Shown here: positions 54,535 through 63,850 of the stretch, piece after piece
How the letters are laid out: each line of letters begins with the position of its first letter
Position numbering within the stretch: position 1 is the stretch's first letter
DNA from: JAJEFO01 sp022819605
Lineage (GTDB): Bacteria; Pseudomonadota; Alphaproteobacteria; Rhodobacterales; Rhodobacteraceae
Direction of reading: 5' to 3'
NCBI GenBank assembly: GCA_965221545.1
Contig: OZ244901.1
Span: forward strand, 3,968,001 to 4,032,000
DNA length: 64,000 bases
The notes under the pieces: model-generated
What the model was told of the DNA's origin: nothing
Database searches by the model: none
What the model saw: only the letters and a program-made list of their open reading frames with translations
Position numbers and translations under genes: made by a program

Positions 54535-55790
54535 GTGCTTTGCTCCTTGCTAAGCGTTTGTCGGTTCGCGGGCTGAGGCCCGCATGAAGGTTGAAGGGTT
54601 GACTAGAAGCTCATCGCCAGGCCGAGAGACCAGGTGTCCGACGTGCTGCCGTCAGCCATGTCGGAATTGCCGTATCCGAACTGGAGCGTGGCACCACCGC
54701 CAAGTGAGTACGCGGCCGCCACACCGAAGCCGGTGTCTTCCATGCCGCCCGTATCGGTCTGGCCGAAGTTGACGTTGACCGTCGTGGCGCCAGCCGAGTA
54801 TGTCGCGCCTACGCCGAGGTGCGTGGTGTTGTCACCCATGTCGGGACTGTTCTGGGAGTAGTTCAGCGCGCCGCTGATCTCTCCGAAGGCAGCCGTGACG
54901 CTCACGCCGGAGATGCTGGCGTTGTCATGCTGCTGGAAGCCGACGCCAATGCCGAAATCGCCGAAGCCGCCCTTGGCGCCGACGCCGATGACGTCGCCGT
55001 TTCCGCTGCCGTCTGCGTCCTGCTCAAACGAGAGGGCAATTCCAAGATCCCCGAAGGAGTTGTCGTAACGCAGGATCTGGCCGTCGTTTGCGCCGTCAAG
55101 GCCGCTGTTGCCGTTGAAGCCTGCGTGACCCGTATGGTTGTCGGCGATCGCGCCGGCACCGCCGACCTCGGTCAGCGCCCAGTCGAAGCCGCCGTCGGTA
55201 TCACCCAGAGTGACGTTTCCGAATGGACCCTTGATGTAAGCCGCAACACCGGCGTCGTCGGCGCCCACGTTACTGGCAACCTCGTCAAGATCAACGGCAG
55301 TCCCGAAAGTCAGGCCGGCGTCTGTCATGGCCTCCATCTTGAAGGTGACGTCAACGTCCTGATGAAACTCAGCGTCGCCACTGCCGCCGTCGGCGATTCC
55401 CGCTTCGGCAAAGCCTGAGAGCGTCACGCCCTGGGCATAGGCCGCGCCCGACATCGTCACGAGTGCCGTAGTCGCTAGAAGTGCTTTCTTCATTATCGTG
55501 TCCTCATTCTGATCTGTAGTCAGGCTTCCGGGTTCGCGAAGGATGGACTGCCCGGACGAACTGGACGGGCTGCGTCGCGTGCTTCCATGCTCTGGCGAAG
55601 ACCGCTAGCAGCCTGTGACTAAAGGGATGAGGTGCATGCGGCGATGAAGTGTCCTTGTGAAACACGCCCGCGCGGCTTGGCGGCAACGGTCATTTCGGCC
55701 ATCCTGATGCTGTCAGCCTGCGGCGGCGGGGGGACCGTCAACGGTTGGCGGCGAAGGCACAACACCGCAAATTCCGGCATCTATCCCGCC
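54535..55790 (-). repeat. Right arm of a large inverted repeat (porin E arm)
   Basis: Reverse copy of 49400-50640, including the protease leader, porin promoter and porin gene. Outer similarity fades within the protease fragments. Confidence 0.8.
54603..55493 (-). CDS. Outer-membrane porin E
   Basis: A 296-residue porin with the same protein sequence as porin D (signal peptide MKKALLATTALVTMSGAAYAQ, first strand GVTLSGFAEAGIADGGSGDA, terminal Phe). At DNA level only scattered silent differences were seen, so the pair is a recent duplicate or kept alike by gene conversion. It heads the operon with lipoprotein E and lies head-to-head with a broken protease lipoprotein gene at 55644. Confidence 0.9.
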   Translation of the reverse strand: MKKALLATTALVTMSGAAYAQGVTLSGFAEAGIADGGSGDAEFHQDVDVTFKMEAMTDAGLTFGTAVDLDEVASNVGADDAGVAAYIKGPFGNVTLGDTDGGFDWALTEVGGAGAIADNHTGHAGFNGNSGLDGANDGQILRYDNSFGDLGIALSFEQDADGSGNGDVIGVGAKGGFGDFGIGVGFQQHDNASISGVSVTAAFGEISGALNYSQNSPDMGDNTTHLGVGATYSAGATTVNVNFGQTDTGGMEDTGFGVAAAYSLGGGATLQFGYGNSDMADGSTSDTWSLGLAMSF

Positions 55791-56139
55791 CATGCCGCCT
55801 ACCCCGCCGCCTCATCAACTTGCCAAGCCCCTGCCCGCCGAGATCCGCGTTCCTTACTGTCTCAGTGGCGGCCGTGTCGGGATCGGCCCGGCCTTCGCCA
55901 GCGACAGACCCGCTCTCGATGACCTTGAAACCCAATCCTGTCGTGGGACGATTGAGGCCGGCTCCGGGCGCTGGCGAGACCCGCTGGGTCGGGACGGCAG
56001 CGCCAGCGCGGCGGAGGTGGTCCGTTTCCTCTGCTCCTTCCAGTCGCACTAGGAACGCGAAGGAGGGGACGACCTGGTCATTGTCGATTTTGGGGCGCAG
56101 AAAGCCCTTCGGATCGACAGCACTGCGATTGCAGGCTGA
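55644..56139 (+). pseudogene. Metzincin lipoprotein gene, frameshifted and 3'-truncated
   Basis: MKCPCETRPRGLAATVISAI with lipobox LSAC opens in one frame, which shifts in the Gly/Pro linker. The next frame gives PAEIRVPYCLSGGRVGIGPA, RPALDDLETQSCRGTIEAGS and SASAAEVVRFLCSFQSH, then a TAG where relatives read Gln, then DLVIVDFGAQKALRIDSTAI. This matches the first ~170 residues of the protease at 21512. The zinc motif and barrel are absent; the tnpB gene follows. Confidence 0.82.
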
Positions 56140-56313
56140 TCGCCCGCAATCCGGGTTTGGTACCTCTGTTGAACGCACTCAATTCGAACCGAAAGCCACA
56201 ATTGTTGCCGGTCGAGGCGATCATGATTGCGGGTCGCTGCAGCCAAGCGTCTTGACGGCTCTAAAGGGTCGTTGCAAAGCTGAAGCGAAGCAGGTCCCGA
56301 ACGCAGCCACGAA

Positions 56314-57744
56314 ATGGAAACGGCTCGAATTTTCAAGACCTACAAGTTCAGGCTTCGCCCGACCGACGATCAGGCGGCACGGCCTGAACGGTGGTTTGCG
56401 TCCGTGCGATGGATCTACAACGCCGCGCTAGAGCAGCGCGAGACCTACGGGCGACGGAAGGGCACAGACGTTCATGGCCGCCCGTCTCTCTTCAAGGGTT
56501 GCGGCAAGAAGACGGACGATGTGATCATTCAGGACTCCGAAGTCGGTTGGCGGGCGCTTTCCGACGACCCGGACCTGGCCTGGCTGACGGACATGCCGGC
56601 CGTGTGCCGCCAGATCGCGCTTCAGGATCTGGACAAGGCATTCGACCAGTTTTTCAGGAAGCAGGGGGGATACCCGACTTTCCGGACTCGCGCCCGGAAC
56701 AACAGCGTCCAATTCCAGTGCTGGCACGGCTCGAAAGCCGACGTGGTCTTCGGCAAGGACAGCGTGAAGTTTCCGCGCATCGGGCGCGTTGCCTACAACC
56801 GGCACATGAAGCCGCGTGGCCGGTTCGGGCAGGCATCGATCACGAAGGAAGGCAACCGGTGGTATGTGTGCCTGACGTGCGACCAGGGCGAGCGCGAGAT
56901 CGATCCTGACTGCGACAGCGCCGTCGGGCTTGAGTGGAGCGTCGACGTGCCGATCACGCTTTCGGACGGGACCTGCATGGAGCCTGATCCGGGCCTTGAA
57001 GTCCTGGAGGAAAAGGCGAGGCGCGAGCAACGGAAGGTGAGCCGGTGCAAGAAGGGATCGAACCGCAGCCGCAAGCGCGTGGCGAGATTGGCAACGACCA
57101 AGCGGAAGCAGGCGGCGCGACGGAGGGGCCGTGCCCACTAGTTCACGACCAGGATTGTCCGCAAGCACTCGGTGATCGCGCTTGAAGACACGAAAGTCAA
57201 GGACCTGACGGCCAGCGCGAAAGGCACTCGCGCAAAGCCGGGGAAGCTTGTGCAGGAGCAGGCCGACGCCAACCGCTGGATCCTGAACGTCGCGCCGTAC
57301 CAGACCAGACGGATGCTGGAATACAAGGCCGCCCGTCGCGGCGGCACGGTGATCGCGGTCGACCTAGATGACTCGGACACGGCCACGCCATGCTTTGCTT
57401 GCGGGTCGGTGAGCGATGGTCCCCGGAAGTCACGAGCGAACTTCGTGTGCGGCGATTGCGGGCACGAGGAGAATGCCGATCTGAATGCAGCGCGGAACAT
57501 CCTGTTTCGCGCAATTCCGGGGCGCGCCATGGCGCCTCGTGAAGCGTCACGCGACTCCGGATTCGGATCGCAAGGCGCCCCAAAGGCCATCGAAAGTCCG
57601 TCCGGACCGGCCACCATGCGCGCGTTGTTGGTGGCAACTGTAAATCCAACATTTGTGGCAAACGAAAATGCAACCGTTTTGGCTTGCTGTTTCGAGAGGT
57701 TGGACCCCTTACTTTCGCATTCGATGAAATACGTTGTGCCGTAG
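56314..57744 (+). pseudogene. tnpB: TnpB-type RNA-guided nuclease gene, amber-interrupted, RuvC Asp changed
   Basis: METARIFKTYKFRLRPTDDQ, FASVRWIYNAALEQRETYGR and QGGYPTFRTRARNNSVQFQ are the N-terminal HTH and core of TnpB (IS200/IS605 and IS607 accessory protein). The first RuvC motif reads AVGLEWSVDVPITLSDG, with Glu where the catalytic Asp is usual. After RRRGRAH a TAG (57139-57141) interrupts the frame, which continues with the second motif VIALEDTKVKDL, the zinc finger CFACG...CGDCG and the last motif DLNAARNIL. No TnpA is next to it. The guide RNA of such genes normally overlaps the 3' end. An inactive remnant is most likely. Confidence 0.82.
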
Positions 57745-58083
57745 GGCGGGCCGTTGGGAGTTCAGGCCGAAATGCAAGAAACCTCGGAGCCGGAGACGGA
57801 CAGCGTTTACCGCGTGAAGGGATGGGGCAACAGGCGCGGGGAACGTGCCCTCATCTAATTGATCCCGCCCCGAACGAATCGAAGGCAGGCCAGCGAAAAG
57901 GCGTGTCCGAGTCCGAGTGGAAACAGTTATATGATCGATTGGTCCTGACAGGGGAACTCCGTCATTTTTGGTTCAGGTCTGCGCTGGTGGGGTGCTGCAA
58001 TTTCACGACAATAGGCGGCGTGTTCGTCGCGCTGGGCATCGCGGCACGCCAAGAGAAGGGAGTTTACAGGAAAGCACGAGGGA
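57745..58083. other. Region between tnpB and the HNH remnant
   Basis: No gene is supported. It is where a tnpB-associated guide RNA and element end could lie, but I see no diagnostic structure. Confidence 0.35.
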
Positions 58084-58620
58084 TCATGTCGAAGAACCAT
58101 ATTCGCGATCACTGGGAATCCCTGCACAGAAATCTGAAGGGCGGAAAAAGTGCGCCTGATGTCGTCCAGCGACATCCCAGGTATGTTGTATTCCCGTTCC
58201 ATGTCCGCATTGCTTGGCCGAAAGTCCTTGTGCGGCAGCGTAAACGTCATTGGCTCCGACAGTTCCTGCCGCTTGCTTGACGTTTTCGCCGTCGCGCAAT
58301 TCTCCCACTGTAGGGTGCGGTTGCTTGGCGAATTCCTGATCGAGAAAATGACCCCAAGCCTTTGTGCCTTTGCGCGTGTTGCAGTTTCCGCACAACCCAA
58401 TCCGATTGGATTGTTCGTCCTCGCCGCCTTTGACACGCGGTATCCGGTGGTCAAGGTGCAGGTCAACAGCGCGGGATTTTCTGGATCGCTATACGGATTG
58501 GCGCATCTTCGGCCTTGCTGGTTCCACAAGGCGTTGCGCATCTTCTCCGGCGAATCGGACGCTAAACTGCCTCGGAAACGCTCGACACCAAGGTCGCGGC
58601 AAAGACCTCATCCTGCTTTG
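58084..58620 (-). pseudogene. HNH endonuclease, frameshifted
   Basis: One frame gives SPEKMRNALWNQQGRRCANP then YSDPENPA; the next gives VDLHLDHRIPRVKGGEDEQS, NRIGLCGNCNTRKGTKAWGH and FLDQEFAKQPHPTVGELRDG. Together they form an HNH nuclease core: first Cys in CANP, the DH pair in HLDHRIPR, and CGNC with the Asn/Lys. The frames join if GCGC near 58470 is read as GC, so a 2-base duplication broke the gene. A further shift seems present upstream (KPKQDEVFAATLVSSVSE in a third frame). Confidence 0.68.
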
Positions 58621-58786
58621 GCTTGACCGTGATGCCGATGGGAACAGTTTACCAAAGTGCCAAGGGTCTTGACCATGCATAGGTCCTGATCGTCTGCACC
58701 GACGATTATCTTCGACTTTGTGGGATGAGTGAGAAGCAAACGACCGTGACCAAAGCAGTTTTTGGGTAAAGGAAAGGAACTGGATC

Positions 58787-59113
58787 ATGCGTTACCATTT
58801 CGCATTAGCTGCTTTCATCGCCATTGCATCCACAGTCCATGCGGAGGAGATATCGGTTTCGGAAGAGGACGCCGCTGAAGTTAGTGACGAAGTTGGGAGC
58901 GCCATCGACGACTTCCTGAGAAACGATGCTGTTGGAGTTCCTTTTGGCATGTCGGATTCCGGGAACTTTGTCATTGACGGGTTAGGCATCGTGTCTCCCA
59001 CTTCCGGAGTAACAATCGTAAGGCCTCACATTGGAAGTCCGGATTGGACCCCGTCTGTCCGGGACTGCTTTGTGAAAGCTCTGTTAGACAAGTGCGATTG
59101 GGAATCGCCTTGA
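58787..59113 (+). CDS. Small secreted protein of unknown function
   Basis: A 108-residue protein with signal peptide MRYHFALAAFIAIASTVHAE, then an acidic segment (EISVSEEDAAEVSDEVGSAI) and GVPFGMSDSGNFVIDGLGIV; two Cys near the end (DCFVKALLDKCDW) could pair. AAAGGAAAGGA precedes the ATG. I recognise no family. Its 3' end overlaps the minus-strand gene at 59026 by 88 bases. Confidence 0.55.
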   Translation: MRYHFALAAFIAIASTVHAEEISVSEEDAAEVSDEVGSAIDDFLRNDAVGVPFGMSDSGNFVIDGLGIVSPTSGVTIVRPHIGSPDWTPSVRDCFVKALLDKCDWESP

Positions 59114-59442
59114 TTAGAATGCTGATTTGTGGTGACCGCGTCCGCCGCTGACGCTGGCACTTTGGAATATATTTCCCTGAGCCAGCGCCGTTTGCGCTGC
59201 GCCGCGTTGCGGAGAGCCTTCTCGCGGCGGCACGGGCGGTCATAATCGTTCTCCATTTGCTCGGCGCAGATACACCTGACGGCAAGACTCTCGGGATAGT
59301 CGGGATGCTCCATATGGTGGACATAGCGGATGTCCTGAGTCTCGCACATTTGGCAGACCTCGTCTGGCGCACCGAGGTCGTCGACCGAGGTGCACGTCCA
59401 ACCCTTATGGGGAACGCTTTGGGAGCTCCACTTTCCGGCCAT
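59026..59442 (-). CDS. Small cysteine-rich hypothetical protein, probably C-terminally altered
   Basis: A 138-residue frame. The first ~90 residues (HKGWTCTSVDDLGAPDEVCQ, MCETQDIRYVHHMEHPDYPE, SLAVRCICAEQMENDYDRPC) belong to a conserved small family with a CxxC and a CxC pair, probably zinc-binding, of unknown role. The rest (KVPASAADAVTTNQHSNQGD) looks like readthrough beyond the original end. AAAGGAG lies before the ATG. Confidence 0.55.
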   Translation of the reverse strand: MAGKWSSQSVPHKGWTCTSVDDLGAPDEVCQMCETQDIRYVHHMEHPDYPESLAVRCICAEQMENDYDRPCRREKALRNAAQRKRRWLREIYSKVPASAADAVTTNQHSNQGDSQSHLSNRAFTKQSRTDGVQSGLPM

Positions 59443-59504
59443 AGATCTGATCTCCTTTGGGATCCAACGGCTTCTGTATCTGAAGCGGGTTTACCCGAAG
59501 TTGT

Positions 59505-60176
59505 GTGAATGATACAAAACCTCAGAACGTAGATCCAGAACTTGGTGGTTTGGTATCAATGCCGAAGGGCAAGACACAACGCGAATGCGCTCTTGAGATG
59601 CTCCGGGATCGAGGCATCGTACGGCTGTCTGAGTTCAAGGCAGCGGGGATCACGGCGGCGACAATCGGCAGGATGCGCGGGGATGGCGACGTGATCCGTC
59701 TGCGGCGTGGTCTCTACCAGTTGCCGGACGCACCGCTCGACGTAAATCATAGTCTCGCGGAGACAGCGAAACGGGTTCCGAAGGGCGTGATCTGTCTTAC
59801 CTCAGCCCTCGCATTTCATGAGTTGACGGACCAGCTCCCGCGTTCGGTCTGGATTGCGATTGGCAAGAACGATTGGTCGCCCACCGAGGATGAGACATCC
59901 CTGCGAATTGTTCGGTTCACGGACAAACTGCTGATAGAGGATGTCGAAACGACATTGATCGAAGGGGTGCCCGTGAAGGTATTTGGGGTCGCAAAAACGA
60001 TTGCCGACTGCTTCCGACATCGGCGCTCCGTGGGACAATCAGTGGCGCTCGAAGGACTTCAGGAGGCGCTGAGGCAACGCAAGGCCACACCAGCGGAAAT
60101 CGTCAGGTCGGCGACGAGTGGCGGCGTCTCGACAATTGTTCGCCCTTATCTCGAGGCGCTGACGGCGAATGGCTAA
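59505..60176 (+). CDS. AbiEi-type antitoxin of a type IV toxin-antitoxin system
   Basis: A 223-residue protein with the N-terminal winged-helix AbiEi domain (RECALEMLRDRGIVRLSEFK, GDVIRLRRGLYQLPDAPLDV) and the C-terminal part with LTSALAFHELTDQLPRSVWI, VPVKVFGVAKTIADCFRHRR and ALRQRKATPAEI. AbiEi represses its operon and counteracts the AbiEii nucleotidyltransferase; such pairs abort phage infection. It is intact. The start is a GTG at 59505 or, equally possible, the ATG at 59559 (MPKGKTQRECAL). It overlaps the toxin gene by 8 bases. Confidence 0.85.
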   Translation: MNDTKPQNVDPELGGLVSMPKGKTQRECALEMLRDRGIVRLSEFKAAGITAATIGRMRGDGDVIRLRRGLYQLPDAPLDVNHSLAETAKRVPKGVICLTSALAFHELTDQLPRSVWIAIGKNDWSPTEDETSLRIVRFTDKLLIEDVETTLIEGVPVKVFGVAKTIADCFRHRRSVGQSVALEGLQEALRQRKATPAEIVRSATSGGVSTIVRPYLEALTANG

Positions 60177-61060
60177 AGAGATCAAGAACATAGGCGCCTC
60201 GGTGCGCGCGCGGCTGCTCAACGTCAGCAAAGAAAGCGGACAAAACCATCAACTCGTCCTGACCCGTTATGCCAATGAGCGTCTGCTCTATCGGCTGGCC
60301 GGGTCGTAATATGCTGGTCACTTTGTTCTCAAGGGCGCCGTGCTCTTGATGACATGGTTCGACGAACCGTTTCGCGGCACCCGTGACGTCGACCTGCTGG
60401 GGCACGGCGATCCCGATCCAGCGACGGTGCTCGGCGTATTCAGGAATATCCTGGCCCGGGAAGCAGATGATGGGGTGCGCTTCGACGCGAAAGGCGCCAA
60501 GATCGGTCGCATACGCGAAGACACCGAATATGGAGGGCTGCGGATAAAAATGTACCGCTGACGTCGGCGGGGCACGTGTTCCTATCAGCATCGATGTCGG
60601 GTTCGGGGATGCGACAGAACCGCAACCAGAAGAGCTAACCCTTCCGGGCCTGCTCGACATGCCGGCTGCCAAGCTACGCGGCTATGCCCGCGAAACGGTG
60701 ATCGCTGAGAAGTTCCAGGCCATGGTCGCACTTGGCCTGACAAATACGCGGATCAAGGACTATTACGATGTTTGGTTGCTCAGCCAGTCGTTTGAATTTG
60801 ATGAGCGCCAGTTGGCGCGGGCGATAGCGGCAACATTCGAACGCCGCGGAACGGATATTCCATCGGAGACGCCGGAAGGCCTCACGCCGGCCTTTGGCGA
60901 AGACGAAGCCAAACAGCGACAATGGGATGTGTTCGTACGGGACGTGTCAGTGAATCCGGGCTCGCTCCAAGGCCTGGTCGATACAATTGCAGGATTTCTG
61001 ATGGCCGCCGCGTCTACTGCTGGAAGTTCCGCCGCGACATCGAAGGCTGGCCGGCCATGA
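60169..61060 (+). pseudogene. AbiEii-type toxin gene with ochre codon and frameshift
   Basis: MAKEIKNIGASVRARLLNVS and NHQLVLTRYANERLLYRLAG open the nucleotidyltransferase; TAA follows in LAGS, then the same frame reads HFVLKGAVLLMTWFDEPFRG and TRDVDLLGHGD, the catalytic region. After RIKM one extra base shifts the frame; the next frame gives ARVPISIDVGFGDATEPQPE and continues to ETVIAEKFQAMVALGLTNTR and KDYYDVWLLSQSFEFD. Two independent lesions make it non-functional, while the antitoxin is intact. Confidence 0.85.
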
Positions 61061-61080
61061 GAGAGGAGGAACAGAGAATT

Positions 61081-61240
61081 ATGCTCAGTCGGGGGTCAGT
61101 TTGGCACCGTTGGGAACCCCATATTCATGCACCGGGGACGATCAGTTCACAGGCTTGACGGCGTGGGATGACTACATCACCGCCCTCGAAGCAGCATCTC
61201 CGACCATCGAAGTGTTGGCTGTCACGGACTACTAGGAGAC
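61081..61240 (+). pseudogene. N-terminal fragment of a TrlF-like PHP/ATPase defence-associated gene
   Basis: MLSRGSVWHRWEPHIHAPGT in one frame and DQFTGLTAWDDYITALEAAS then PTIEVLAVTDY in the next match the start of TrlF-type AAA proteins, with a PHP-like HxH in PHIHAPG. A frameshift lies after APGT and a TAG after TDY. The rest of the large gene is missing. GAGGAGGAA precedes the ATG. Confidence 0.6.
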
Positions 61241-61294
61241 TACCGCAAGTGTGGGGCAGTTGAATTATGGGCTTGATGCTGACAAGGGTTTCGG

Positions 61295-61879
61295 ATGTCT
61301 GCCGATCCGGAAGTCGTTCAGATGAGAATTCGCCTGATCGGGGTCAGCCCGATGATCTGGCGGCGGGTTCTGGTGCCGGTTTCAACGACCCTGCACGAGT
61401 TGCACGGGATCTTTCAGGTGACGATGGGCTGGGAAGGCGTTCATCTGTTTCTCTTCGATATCTACACGGTGCGATAAAGCTCATTCGAGTTGCATGCCAC
61501 GAATCCGGATGTGCCCCTGCTGGAATTCGATTTCAGCGTGAATGAACGGTTCTCTTACATCTATGACATGGGGGATCATTGGGAACACGAGATCCACGTT
61601 GAAGCGATCGACCTGCCCCCGAAGAAATTCTATCCCATTTGCATTGGCGGTTCCGGCGCTTGTCCGCCAGAGGATTGCGGTGGTGCGTTCGGATATCTTG
61701 AGCGCCGGGATGAAGCAGAGGGCTATGACGCTTGGCGTGACATGGACATTATGGAAGGTTTTCTCGAAAATGTCGTGGCCGCGGATGCACCAGACCGCCT
61801 GGTATCTGACTTCATGTCCGACGATGTGGAAGCGGCGATGGAACGGAAGGAAATCGGAATGTTCCGATTTGCTGCCTAA
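61295..61879 (+). pseudogene. pRiA4b ORF-3-like protein, ochre-interrupted
   Basis: RIRLIGVSPMIWRRVLVPVS, HELHGIFQVTMGWEGVHLFL and FDIYTVR are the start of the plasmid pRiA4b ORF-3 family; TAA (61475-61477) stands where relatives have Tyr, and the same frame resumes with SSFELHATNPDVPLLEFDFS, YDMGDHWEHEIHVEAIDL, GGSGACPPEDCGG and DAWRDMDIMEGFLENVVAAD. A single change would restore a ~194-residue protein. The family is found on plasmids and islands, function unclear. Confidence 0.82.
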
Positions 61880-62006
61880 TGGGAACCTGACGATTATGGG
61901 AACCCTGTGTCCCAAGCACCTGTCATGACACGCCCTTTCTGCTGATCAAGTTCACATAAGAATCTGCTTCTCTCCTGTCGTTTTTGACACTGACAGGAGA
62001 GAGAAC

Positions 62007-63566
62007 ATGTCTTCAAAGAAGTTCCTGCCGCCGCTGCCCGACGTGGTTCCGGAGCGGGATTCCCTGATTGTCCAGCACTACGCGGAGCATCTGGAATGCC
62101 TTGGCTTTTCGGACAGGACGATCGGCTCATTGACCGGCACGGCCAGGCATGTCGCGGTCTGGTTGGCGGCGAACGGGCTGGGCCTCGACACGTTCGACAT
62201 CCGCCTCCTCGACCGCTTCATGCGCCTTCAATGCCGTTGCCCGGGCCGACACCGGACCGGCAGGAGGCCCGGCCAGGGCCAAAGGCGTTTTGCGATCAGC
62301 TTCCTCCGGCATCTGCTGGACACCGGGCACGCGAAGGCGCCGTCGGAGATCGAGGCAGGCGGGCTGCTCGCTTTGCAGTTCCGGCATTCCCTGGAAGACC
62401 AAGGATACGCAAGCTCGACGATCAGATTGAGCGGGACCCTGTGCCGTCACTTCGTCGTCTGGCTCTATCTGTCGGACATTCCCCTGGCGGCGGCCGACGA
62501 GCGGGTCCGGCGCCGCTTTCTCGCCCACGACTGTGCATGCGTTCATCCGGGATTCTTCAACAGACCCGGCAGGTTTGCCGGTACCGGCACCTCCGGAAAA
62601 GTGCTCCGGCTCTTGGCCGCGTTCCTGGTGGACAGGGATGTCATTCCGCCGCCGAAGGTCCCGCAACGCCACGCGGAGCGTTGGGAGCATCTCGATGCAT
62701 TCCTGCACTGGCTTCGCCGGCACCGCGGCCTCAGGGACTCGTCCATCGAACAATACGAACGGCGCATTCGCGCGCTGCTTCCGGCTCTCGGCGGCAACCC
62801 GGGGACGTATGACGCCGCCCGGGTCCGGAACACGGTCCTGGGCCGTCTCGAAACCGCCTCTCGAGGACAGGTCGGGCGCGAGGCGATTGCGCTCCGGATG
62901 TACCTGCGCTTCCTCGGGTCCAACGGCCTCTGCCGACCGGAACTCGTCCACGCGGTCCCGACGATTCCGGGGCTCCGGGGCGGGAGCCTGCCGCGGCACG
63001 TCGGGCAGGACGACATCGAGCGCATGATCGCGACCTGCGACGTGACGACGCCGATGGGGATGCGCGACAGGGCGGCCCTGCTGCTGTTCGCCCGGCTCGC
63101 GCTGCGGGCCGGCGACGTGTCTGGGCTGCATCTCGACGACATCGACTGGGACCGAGCCGTCATCCGGGTCGGCGGCAAGTCGCGGCGGGAGGCGGCACTG
63201 CCGCTGCCTCAGGACGTTGGCGATGCGCTGCGGGACTACATCCGGGAAGCCCGGCCACGCGGCATGGAAAGAGCGGTGTTCTTCCGCTGCATCGCACCCT
63301 GCCGCCCCCTGACGCTCAACGGCATCCGCAACATCGTCGGCCGCGCGATCGGTCGGGCCGGAATCCGGGGCGTCGGCCCGACGTCATCGCACCTGTTCAG
63401 GCACTCGGCGGCGACGAATCTCCTGCGCGACGGCACGCCGCTTGAAGCCGTCGGCGTTCTTCTCAGGCACAGCTCTCCCGACGTCACCGCGATCTACGCC
63501 CGCGTCGATGTCCGGATGCTCCGGGAACTGGTGCAGCCCTGGCCGTTCGAGGGAGACCCCCGATGA
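62007..63566 (+). CDS. Tyrosine recombinase, first gene of a second tandem-recombinase element
   Basis: A 519-residue recombinase with a long N-terminal region (LIVQHYAEHLECLGFSDRTI to FAISFLRHLLDTGHAK) followed by a SAM-like core-binding domain (FLHWLRRHRGLRDSSIEQYE) and a catalytic domain: FARLALRAGDVSGLHLDDID, GGKSRREAALPLP, SHLFRHSAATNLLRDG, LRHSSPDVTAIYARV. All catalytic residues are present. AGGAGAGAGAAC precedes the ATG. It overlaps the next recombinase by ATGA, the arrangement seen in recombinase-in-trio and similar elements. Confidence 0.88.
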   Translation: MSSKKFLPPLPDVVPERDSLIVQHYAEHLECLGFSDRTIGSLTGTARHVAVWLAANGLGLDTFDIRLLDRFMRLQCRCPGRHRTGRRPGQGQRRFAISFLRHLLDTGHAKAPSEIEAGGLLALQFRHSLEDQGYASSTIRLSGTLCRHFVVWLYLSDIPLAAADERVRRRFLAHDCACVHPGFFNRPGRFAGTGTSGKVLRLLAAFLVDRDVIPPPKVPQRHAERWEHLDAFLHWLRRHRGLRDSSIEQYERRIRALLPALGGNPGTYDAARVRNTVLGRLETASRGQVGREAIALRMYLRFLGSNGLCRPELVHAVPTIPGLRGGSLPRHVGQDDIERMIATCDVTTPMGMRDRAALLLFARLALRAGDVSGLHLDDIDWDRAVIRVGGKSRREAALPLPQDVGDALRDYIREARPRGMERAVFFRCIAPCRPLTLNGIRNIVGRAIGRAGIRGVGPTSSHLFRHSAATNLLRDGTPLEAVGVLLRHSSPDVTAIYARVDVRMLRELVQPWPFEGDPR

Positions 63567-63850
63567 CCATAACGGATCACGCGAAGGGCTACGTCGCCGG
63601 CAGGAAGGCGCTGGGCCTGTCGTTCAAAGGCCAGGAACGGATCCTGATGCGCTTCGCCGAGTTTGCCGACGCGAGGGGCGACAGGTTCGTGCGTGCGGGC
63701 AGCGTCCTGGACTGGGCGGGCACGGCACCGTCGGTCGGCGAGGGCCAACGGCGGCTGCAAATCGTCCGCGCAATGGCCGTCTTCCTCCATGTCGGGGACG
63801 ACCGTCACGAGGTGCCGCACCGGGACGCTCTCCTGGAGAAGAGGACGAAC
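63563..63850 (+). pseudogene. Second recombinase of the tandem element, truncated
   Basis: MTITDHAKGYVAGRKALGLS, FKGQERILMRFAEFADARGD and LQIVRAMAVFLHVGDDRHEV are the core-binding domain of a partner recombinase. After HRDALLEKR the expected catalytic domain is absent and the sequence changes, so the gene is cut near 63840. Confidence 0.7.
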
